This document shows positions 58,526-64,000 of a stretch of 64,000 nt of DNA, one piece after another. The position numbers were made by a program, and so were the translations under genes. The notes under the pieces are model-generated. The model was not told the origin of the DNA. It saw nothing but the letters and a program-made list of their open reading frames with translations, and made no database searches. The DNA lies in NCBI RefSeq assembly GCF_943913955.1, contig NZ_CALUAE010000026.1, positions 1 through 64,000 on the forward strand. The letters are read 5' to 3'. The DNA comes from Mycolicibacterium bacteremicum. GTDB taxonomy: Bacteria > Actinomycetota > Actinomycetes > Mycobacteriales > Mycobacteriaceae. How positions within the stretch are numbered: the first letter of the stretch is position 1; each line of letters begins with the position of its first letter.

Positions 58526-59169
58526 CCGAACCGGCAGCGGTCGACGCGTTGTTCGACGACCTGCTGGGGACCGAGGACGAGGCGCTGCGGGCGGCGCGCG
58601 CCTCGACCGGCCCGGCGGGGATGCCGGCGATCGAGGTGTCGCCTCAGCACGGCCGGCTGCTGACGCTCTACGCCCGCCTCGCCGGTGTCCGACGGGTACT
58701 CGAGATCGGCACGCTGGCAGGGTATTCCACCATCTGCCTGGCTCGTGGTGTCGGGCCGGCGGGCAGCGTGGTGACGTGTGAGTACGAACCCCGGCACGCC
58801 GAGATCGCTCGAGCCAATCTGGAGCGCGCCGGCGTGGCCGATCGGGTCGAGGTGATGGTCGGGCCGGCGCTGGACACGCTGCCGACCCTGCAGGGCCCGT
58901 TCGATCTGTTCTTCATCGACGCCGACAAGGAGAACAACCCCGCCTACGTCGAGGCCGCGGTCGGGTTGGCCCGGCCCGGTGCGCTGATCATCGTCGACAA
59001 CATCGCCCGCGGCGGCCGGGTGCTCGATCCCGCGCCCGACGACCGGCAGGCGATCGCGGTGCGTGACACGATCGCGCTGCTGGGGACGCATCCGCGCCTG
59101 GACGCGGCGGCCATCCAGACCGTCGGCGCCAAGGGCTGGGACGGGTTCGCGGTCGCCCTGGTCAGCTGA
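58522..59169 (+). CDS. SAM-dependent O-methyltransferase (Rv0187-like)
   Basis: 215 aa, class I methyltransferase of the caffeoyl-CoA/catechol O-methyltransferase type. VLEIGTLAGYSTICLARG (SAM motif I), VTCEYEPRHAEIA, FDLFFIDADKENN (metal Asp) and LIIVDNIARGG. These enzymes need a divalent metal and methylate a catechol-like hydroxyl; the substrate is unknown. The ATG overlaps the zincin stop (ATGA). Confidence 0.92.
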   Translation: MTEPAAVDALFDDLLGTEDEALRAARASTGPAGMPAIEVSPQHGRLLTLYARLAGVRRVLEIGTLAGYSTICLARGVGPAGSVVTCEYEPRHAEIARANLERAGVADRVEVMVGPALDTLPTLQGPFDLFFIDADKENNPAYVEAAVGLARPGALIIVDNIARGGRVLDPAPDDRQAIAVRDTIALLGTHPRLDAAAIQTVGAKGWDGFAVALVS

Positions 59170-59210
59170 TCCGGGGTAGAACCGCGCCGCGGCGGGTATG
59201 GACTCCGGTC

Positions 59211-59579
59211 ATGTGGACCGCGAAACGAGACGTCGCTGCGCCCGCGGACACCGTGTGGCGGATCCTCACCGATCTGGACACGTGGCCGCAGTGGGGCCCG
59301 ACGGTGTCGCGCGGTGAACTCGACGGCACCGCCTTCCTGCTCGGCGCCACCGGCCGGGTGTGGACGCCGGTCGGTGTCCCGCTGCCGTTCGTCATCAGCG
59401 AGTTCGACCCCGAGCACAGCTGGGGCTGGGATGTCGCCGGCGTGCCCGCCACCCGGCACGGCGTCGAACCCCGCGGGGACGGCTGCCAGGTGTGGATGAC
59501 GGCGCCGTGGTGGGCGCCCGCCTACCTGCCGGTGCTGGAGATCGCGGTGCGCCGGATCGAACGGATGGCGCTCGGCTAG
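59211..59579 (+). CDS. Short SRPBCC protein
   Basis: 122 aa, shorter than the usual ~145. DVAAPADTVWRILTDLDTWPQWGPTVSR at the start (core VWRILTDLDTWPQWG) and a final amphipathic helix LEIAVRRIERMAL fit a START-like fold that binds a hydrophobic ligand. It lies 41 bp after the methyltransferase and may be in the same operon. Function unknown. Confidence 0.82.
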   Translation: MWTAKRDVAAPADTVWRILTDLDTWPQWGPTVSRGELDGTAFLLGATGRVWTPVGVPLPFVISEFDPEHSWGWDVAGVPATRHGVEPRGDGCQVWMTAPWWAPAYLPVLEIAVRRIERMALG

Positions 59580-59584
59580 TCCCG

Positions 59585-59642
59585 CGAGCGTGCGCGGACT
59601 CGCGCACGCGCCCGGCGAGTTGCCCGCAGACACGCACGCTCG
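59585..59642. repeat. REP-like nested palindrome between convergent genes
   Basis: GCGTGCGCG-GACT-CGCGCACGC (59588-59609) is a perfect hairpin. CGAGCGTGCG (59585-59594) also pairs with CGCACGCTCG (59633-59642), so two alternative folds are possible. It fills the 73-bp gap between the SRPBCC stop and the ilvD stop and probably ends both transcripts. The GCGAGCGTGCG motif recalls dispersed mycobacterial intergenic palindromes. Confidence 0.65.
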
Positions 59643-59652
59643 GCGAGGACGG

Positions 59653-61368
59653 TCAGGTGCAGACCGCGCCAACGGCCGCCGACTGCACCAGTTTGGTGTA
59701 CTTGGCCAGCACGCCGGTGGTGTAGCGCGGGGGCAACGGCTCGAAACCGACCTGGCGCGAAGCCAACTCGGCCTCGTCGACCAGCAGGTCCAAGGTCCCG
59801 TTGGCGACATCGAGGCGGATCCGGTCACCGTCGCGGACGAACGCGATGGGCCCACCGTCGACAGCCTCCGGCGCGATGTGCCCGACGCACAGCCCGGTGG
59901 TGCCGCCGGAGAACCGGCCGTCGGTCATCAGCAGCACATCCTTGCCCAGCCCGGCACCCTTGATCGCACCGGTGATGGCCAGCATCTCGCGCATCCCCGG
60001 CCCGCCCTTGGGGCCCTCGTAGCGGATGACGACGACATCGCCGTGGGTGATGGTGCCGTCCTCCAGCGCATCCAGGGCGGCCCGCTCGCGCTCGAAAACC
60101 CGTGCGGTGCCCTCGAAGATGTCCGAATCGAAGCCCGCGGACTTGACCACCGCGCCCTCGGGCGCCAGCGAGCCGTGCAGGATCGTGATGCCACCGGTCG
60201 GGTGGATCGGGTTGTTCATCGCCCGCAGCACCTTGCCGTCGGGATCGGGCGGCTCGATGTGAGCCAGGTTCTCGGCCATCGTCGACCCCGTGACGGTGAG
60301 GCAGTCCCCGTGCAGCAGGCCGGCATCCAGCAGCGCCTTCATCACCACCGGCACACCGCCGATCTCGTCGACATGCTTCATCACATGCCGTCCGAACGGC
60401 TTCACATCGGCCAGGTGCGGCACCTTGTTGCCGACCCGGGTGAAGTCGGCCAGCGTCAGCTCCACCTCGGCCTCGCGGGCGATGGCCAGCAGGTGCAGCA
60501 CCGCATTGGTGGACCCGCCGAAGGCCATCACCACCGCGATGGCATTCTCGAACGCCTCCTTGGTCAGGATGTCGCGGGCGGTGATCCCACGGCGCAGCAA
60601 CTCCACGACGGCCTCACCGGAACGGGCCGCGTACTCGTCGCGGCGGGTGTCGATCGCGACCGGGGATGCGCTGCCGGGCAACGACAGTCCCAGCGCCTCG
60701 GCGGCAGACGCCATCGTGTTGGCGGTGTACATCCCGCCGCAGGCGCCCTCGCCGGGACAGATGGCGCGTTCGATGATGTCGACGTCCTCACGTGACATCA
60801 GCCCGCGGGCGCACGCGCCGACCGCCTCGAAGGCGTCGATGATGGTGACTTCCTTCTCGGTGCCGTCGGTGAGCCGGGCCGTGCCGGGCATGATCGACCC
60901 GTTGTAGAGGAAGACGCTGGCCAGATCGAGGCGGGCGGCCGCCATCAGCATGCCGGGGATCGACTTGTCGCAGCCGGCCAGCAGCACCGAACCGTCCATG
61001 CGCTCGGCCTGCATGACGGTCTCGACGCTGTCGGCGATCACCTCGCGCGAGACCAGCGAGAAGTGCATTCCCTCATGGCCCATCGAGATGCCGTCGGAGA
61101 CGGAGATGGTGCCGAATTCCAGCGGGTACCCGCCGCCGGCGTGCACCCCGCTCTTGACCGCCTGCGCCAGCCGCTGCAGCGACATGTTGCACGGGGTGAT
61201 CTCGTTCCACGACGAGCCGACCCCGATCTGGGGCTTGGCCCAGTCGTCGTCGCCCATGCCGACCGCGCGCAGCATGCCGCGCGCCGCGGTCTTCTCCAGT
61301 CCGTCGGTGACGTCGCGGCTACGGGGCTTGATATCGACCCCGGGATGAGAATCAGAGGCTGAGGGCAT
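59653..61368 (-). CDS. ilvD: Dihydroxy-acid dehydratase
   Basis: 571 aa, normal length. It converts 2,3-dihydroxy-isovalerate or -methylvalerate to the 2-keto acid in Val/Ile/Leu synthesis. Fe-S and Mg ligands are visible in LLAGCDKSIPGML and CPGEGACGGMYTANTM; DGISMGHEGM and MTDGRFSGGTTG are family signatures. The enzyme carries an iron-sulfur cluster. It corresponds to Rv0189c and is divergent from the copper-controlled DUF305-ricR operon over 78 bp. Confidence 0.97.
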   Translation of the reverse strand: MPSASDSHPGVDIKPRSRDVTDGLEKTAARGMLRAVGMGDDDWAKPQIGVGSSWNEITPCNMSLQRLAQAVKSGVHAGGGYPLEFGTISVSDGISMGHEGMHFSLVSREVIADSVETVMQAERMDGSVLLAGCDKSIPGMLMAAARLDLASVFLYNGSIMPGTARLTDGTEKEVTIIDAFEAVGACARGLMSREDVDIIERAICPGEGACGGMYTANTMASAAEALGLSLPGSASPVAIDTRRDEYAARSGEAVVELLRRGITARDILTKEAFENAIAVVMAFGGSTNAVLHLLAIAREAEVELTLADFTRVGNKVPHLADVKPFGRHVMKHVDEIGGVPVVMKALLDAGLLHGDCLTVTGSTMAENLAHIEPPDPDGKVLRAMNNPIHPTGGITILHGSLAPEGAVVKSAGFDSDIFEGTARVFERERAALDALEDGTITHGDVVVIRYEGPKGGPGMREMLAITGAIKGAGLGKDVLLMTDGRFSGGTTGLCVGHIAPEAVDGGPIAFVRDGDRIRLDVANGTLDLLVDEAELASRQVGFEPLPPRYTTGVLAKYTKLVQSAAVGAVCT

Positions 61369-61415
61369 GAAGGTAAGTATGCATTCGGGTCACGGCCATC
61401 CCAAACAGACGTCAA

Positions 61416-61430
61416 TACCCCGGTGGGGTA
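61416..61430. promoter_or_regulatory. RicR operator (copper box)
   Basis: TACCC-CGGTG-GGGTA matches the established RicR palindrome TACCC-N5-GGGTA of M. tuberculosis. It lies just upstream of the -10 TAGCCT (61435-61440), which is six bases before the DUF305 ATG at 61447. Copper would release RicR and turn on the DUF305-ricR operon. The box is also 48 bases from the ilvD start on the other strand. Confidence 0.9.
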
Positions 61431-61446
61431 CCGGTAGCCTGGCTGC

Positions 61447-62025
61447 ATGAGACGGGTGCTGGTGCTGGTGGGGGTGATGCTGGCCGTGCTGCTGCCGGCT
61501 TGCAGCAGACCGCCCTCCGCACCGGAGTCGGCGGCGACGTCCGGCACATCGGCGGCGCCGGTCACGCCCGGGGTGAACGCCACCGATCGTGCCTTCGCCT
61601 CCGCCCTGCTGGCCCAGCGCCCGAGCGTCGAGCAGATGATCGCGCTGGCCCGCAGCAACTCCGGTAATCCGCGGCTGATCGCGCTGGCCGATGCGCTCGA
61701 GCGCAGCGAGCAGCAGCAGAGCGACACCGTGAACGCGCTGCTGGTGCAGTGGACCGACGGCCAGGAGGGCGGGCAGGGCCCACCGCCGCCCGGGCCCACC
61801 CTGTTCGACAAGGGCGCGGTGGAACGGCTCGGGTCGCTGTCCGGCCCGGAGTTCGACACACTGTGGCTCCAAGCCATGCTCAATCACCACCAAGCCGTCA
61901 TGATCATGGCCTCCTCCGAGATCAGGGAGGGCGAGGACGTCAACGCCAAGACGCTGGCGCAGGCGATCATCAGCACCCGCCAGGAGGAGACCGGGCACAT
62001 GCAGCAACTGTTGGGAGGCGGATAG
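61447..62025 (+). CDS. DUF305 lipoprotein in the ricR operon
   Basis: 192 aa. Lipobox LLPAC gives a lipidated Cys19. DUF305 is a helical, ferritin-like domain; conserved His/Met-rich segments are LNHHQAVMIMA (about 150-160) and ETGHMQQLL near the end, plausible metal ligands. A Pro/Gly-rich linker lies at about 110-120. It is leaderless from TAGCCT and placed under a RicR box, four bases ahead of ricR, so a copper-binding envelope role is likely but unproven. Confidence 0.88.
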   Translation: MRRVLVLVGVMLAVLLPACSRPPSAPESAATSGTSAAPVTPGVNATDRAFASALLAQRPSVEQMIALARSNSGNPRLIALADALERSEQQQSDTVNALLVQWTDGQEGGQGPPPPGPTLFDKGAVERLGSLSGPEFDTLWLQAMLNHHQAVMIMASSEIREGEDVNAKTLAQAIISTRQEETGHMQQLLGGG

Positions 62026-62028
62026 CGG

Positions 62029-62322
62029 ATGACCGAGGCAGAACACGGCTATTCGCCGCAGAAGGAGAACTACGCCAAGCGGCTGCGGCGCATCGAAGGG
62101 CAGGTGCGCGGCATCGCCAAGATGATCGATGACGACAAGTACTGCATCGACATCCTCACCCAGATCAGCGCCGTGAACAGCGCCCTGCAGTCGGTGGCGC
62201 TCGGACTGCTCGACGAGCACCTGGGGCACTGCGTCACCCAGGCGGTCGCCGAGGGCGGTGAGCAGGCCGACGCCAAGCTGGCCGAGGCGTCGGCGGCCAT
62301 CGCCCGGCTGGTCCGGTCCTAA
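62029..62322 (+). CDS. ricR: Copper-sensing repressor RicR
   Basis: 97 aa, CsoR family. Cu(I) ligands C39, H64 and C68 (DKYCID and LDEHLGHCVT) are all present, as is the Arg/Lys surface KRLRRIEGQVRGIAKMI (core RRIEGQVRGIA). The sequence closely follows Rv0190 (RicR), and its operon carries the cognate box, so it autoregulates. It represses copper-resistance genes until Cu(I) binds. Its stop overlaps that of the convergent thiamine-binding-like gene. Confidence 0.95.
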   Translation: MTEAEHGYSPQKENYAKRLRRIEGQVRGIAKMIDDDKYCIDILTQISAVNSALQSVALGLLDEHLGHCVTQAVAEGGEQADAKLAEASAAIARLVRS

Positions 62323-62642
62323 CCGTCGGCATCTCGATCGGCCCGGCCGAGCGCGGACTCCAGGCGGGCGATCTTGCCGTCGAGTTCGTTCTCGTGCCCG
62401 GGCCGGATATCGGCCTTGAGCACCAGCGAGATCCGCGATCCGAACGGCTCCACCGCCGCGGTGGCGCGCTTGACCACGTCGAAGACCTCGTCCCAGTCGC
62501 CCTCGATCTCGGTGAACATGCTGGAGGTCCGGTTGGGCAGCCCGGAGGCCCGCACCACCGCGACCGCGGCCGCGACGGCCTCGCTGACCGAGCCGTCGGC
62601 GCGGCCGGTACCTGACGGGCTGATGCTGAAGGCGACGATCAT
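62319..62642 (-). CDS. MTH1187/YkoF-type thiamine-binding protein
   Basis: 107 aa. MIVAFSISPSGTGRADGSVSEAVAAAV and MFTEIEGDWDEVFDVVKRA, with ISLVLKADIRPG, fit the PF01910 ferredoxin-like fold whose members bind thiamine or related pyrimidines. GAGAGGA precedes the ATG. Function in mycobacteria is not established. Divergent from the MFS gene over 51 bp. Confidence 0.85.
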   Translation of the reverse strand: MIVAFSISPSGTGRADGSVSEAVAAAVAVVRASGLPNRTSSMFTEIEGDWDEVFDVVKRATAAVEPFGSRISLVLKADIRPGHENELDGKIARLESALGRADRDADG

Positions 62643-62693
62643 CGCGCGTCCTCTCGGTTCGGGGCGGCCACGGCATTACCGTGGTTTTCCAGC

Positions 62694-63935
62694 ATGACCG
62701 TGAAACCGTACGCGCATCTGACGGTCCTCGCGGCCGCCGCGTTCGTCTACGTCACCGCGGAGATCCTGCCCGTCGGCGCGCTGCCGGCCATCGCGGCCGA
62801 TCTCGATGTCGCACCGTCCACGGTGGGCACCCTGCTGGCCGGGTACGCGCTGATCGCCGCGCTGGCCACGGTACCGCTGGTGCGCTGGACGGCGCACTGG
62901 TCACGACGCCGGACCCTGTTGCTGACACTGGTGTGTCTGACTGTGTCGCAGGCACTTTCGGTGCTGGCACCGAACTTCGCGACGCTCTCGCTGGCCCGCG
63001 TGCTGTGCGCGCTGACCCATGGTCTGATGTGGTCGGTGCTGGCGCCGATCGCGGTGCGGCTGGTACCGGCCGGGCACGGTGGGCGGGCCACCACCGCCGT
63101 CTACGCGGGTACCGCGCTGGCCTTGGTGGCCGGCAATCCCTTGATGGCGCTGCTGTCGGAACACTGGGACTGGCGCACCGCGGCCCTGGCGGTGACGGTT
63201 GCCGCCGCGATGGTGACGCTCGCGGCGCGCCTGCTGTTGCCCGCGCTGCCGTCCACCGCGGGTGCGGCCGCCGGACCTTCCGGCGGGCGGCCGGGCGACC
63301 GCACCCTGCTGCTGCTGTGCGCGCTGACCCTCGTCGGCGTCACCGCACACTTCGCGTCCTACACGTTCATCGCGGTCCTCATCGCCGACCTCGCCGGGGT
63401 CGCGGCGGCACCGGTGCTGGTCGCGTTCGGGGTGGCCGGACTGCTGGCGATGGCATCGTTGGCCGGTCCGCTGGACCGGCGGCCGCGTCCGGTGCTGATG
63501 GGCGCCCTGGCCGGATTGGCCCTCGCGTTCGCGACCCTCGCCGCTCTGGCCGGTGCCGGCCCGCACCCGGTGCTCGGCATCCTGGCGATCGTGCTGTGGG
63601 GTGCCACCTCGACCGCGCTGCCGCCGATGCTGCAGTCCGCGGTGATGCGCAGCGCCCCGGACCACCCCGATGCCGCCTCCGGCCGCTACGTGGCGACGTT
63701 CCAGGTCGGCATCGTGGCCGGTGCGCTGAGCGGCGGCGCGCTCTTCGATGCGGGCGGTCCGGCGGCGGTGCTGGTGGCGTCGGCGACCTTGACGGCGCTG
63801 GTACTGGCGGCGGTCGCAGCACTGCCGGGATTGCTCACCGGTGTAACGGACGGGCTCACACCGACGATGAACACCCCAGGTCAGTGGCGCAGGTCGGGCG
63901 GCGATGAGGGGTCCGCCCGGCCTCGCCAGGGTTAG
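62694..63935 (+). CDS. MFS drug/metabolite exporter (Rv0191-like)
   Basis: 413 aa, twelve helices. The N-terminus (FVYVTAEILPVGALPAIAADLDV) and the loop VRWTAHWSRRRTLLL (motif A region) identify a DHA1-type (AraJ/CmlA-like) major facilitator. It is an inner-membrane proton antiporter probably exporting drugs or sugars. Position after ricR matches Rv0191, annotated as an efflux protein. The last ~25 residues are a polar cytoplasmic tail. Confidence 0.9.
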   Translation: MTVKPYAHLTVLAAAAFVYVTAEILPVGALPAIAADLDVAPSTVGTLLAGYALIAALATVPLVRWTAHWSRRRTLLLTLVCLTVSQALSVLAPNFATLSLARVLCALTHGLMWSVLAPIAVRLVPAGHGGRATTAVYAGTALALVAGNPLMALLSEHWDWRTAALAVTVAAAMVTLAARLLLPALPSTAGAAAGPSGGRPGDRTLLLLCALTLVGVTAHFASYTFIAVLIADLAGVAAAPVLVAFGVAGLLAMASLAGPLDRRPRPVLMGALAGLALAFATLAALAGAGPHPVLGILAIVLWGATSTALPPMLQSAVMRSAPDHPDAASGRYVATFQVGIVAGALSGGALFDAGGPAAVLVASATLTALVLAAVAALPGLLTGVTDGLTPTMNTPGQWRRSGGDEGSARPRQG

Positions 63936-63989
63936 CCGGTCCACGCGCTGTGCCAGACTGGTCTGCAGATATGCCAGTGGAGGTGACTT

Positions 63990-64000
63990 ATGTCGCAGCG
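63990..64000 (+). CDS. Start of a further gene (cut by window end)
   Basis: ATG at 63990 follows GGAGGTG at good spacing and reads Met-Ser-Gln before the window ends. CAGAC-TG-GTCTG (63954-63965) is a small palindrome in the 54-bp gap after the MFS gene and may be its operator. Product unknown. Confidence 0.5.

Noticed and set aside
62029..62322. Metallothionein MymT near ricR, as in M. tuberculosis (Rv0186A).
   Set aside because: No Cys-rich small ORF was found between the zincin and methyltransferase genes or around ricR.

Overview
The window is high-GC actinobacterial DNA from the family Mycobacteriaceae, most likely a Mycolicibacterium/rapid-grower-type mycobacterium. The evidence is gene content and order: a complete mce1 locus (mce1R, fadD5, yrbE1A/B, mce1A-F, four Mce-associated proteins), then a block laid out like Rv0181c-Rv0191 of M. 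tuberculosis (pirin, sigG, monoacylglycerol lipase, DUF2786 protein, zincin, O-methyltransferase, ilvD, ricR, MFS pump). Codon usage is strongly G/C-ending, and many genes have a TANNNT box six or seven bases before the start codon, as in mycobacterial leaderless transcripts. The species cannot be fixed from the sequence alone.

Layout. 1-9.8 kb: end of an HNH endonuclease gene, an acyl-CoA dehydrogenase divergent from a TetR regulator, an EamA exporter, pntAB transhydrogenase (alpha chain fused in one ORF), a DUF732 secreted protein, a CorA-like transporter and several small envelope genes. 9.8-12.9 kb: a sulfonate/taurine-type ABC importer preceded by a 13-codon leader ending in four Cys codons, then a small antisense-facing gene. 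13-18.6 kb: TetR, SDR, ferredoxin reductase, DesA3-like desaturase and acyl-CoA dehydrogenase. 18.7-24.4 kb: orphan Bug-type binding protein, phospholipase D, alcohol dehydrogenase, thioesterase with a tandem repeat, metallo-beta-lactamase-fold protein and a SRPBCC protein. 24.4-39.8 kb: mce1. 39.8-53.7 kb: YoaK and SDR genes, two large related exported proteins, phosphodiester glycosidase, sorbosone-dehydrogenase lipoprotein, pirin/MarR pair, small secreted proteins and an NDMA-type alcohol dehydrogenase. 53.8-64 kb: VOC protein, sigG, lipases, DUF2786/zincin/methyltransferase operon, ilvD, the copper-sensing DUF305-ricR operon, an MFS pump and the first codons of another gene.

How the genes work together. 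The dominant theme is lipid handling: Mce1 imports fatty acids, FadD5 activates them, acyl-CoA dehydrogenases and SDRs process them, DesA3 plus its reductase desaturate them, and lipases release them. Regulation is unusually readable: probable operators for TetR (1720), Mce1R (25126) and RicR (61416), a SigF-type promoter (22950), and a polycysteine attenuator (9843-9915). Translation coupling is pervasive in mce1, with ATGA overlaps, two short bridging ORFs and an apparent ATC start codon for yrbE1B.

No rRNA, tRNA, CRISPR array, insertion sequence or origin was recognised. No gene-free stretch exceeds 300 bases; the two longest (26793-27073 and 49413-49694) are described as regulatory regions.
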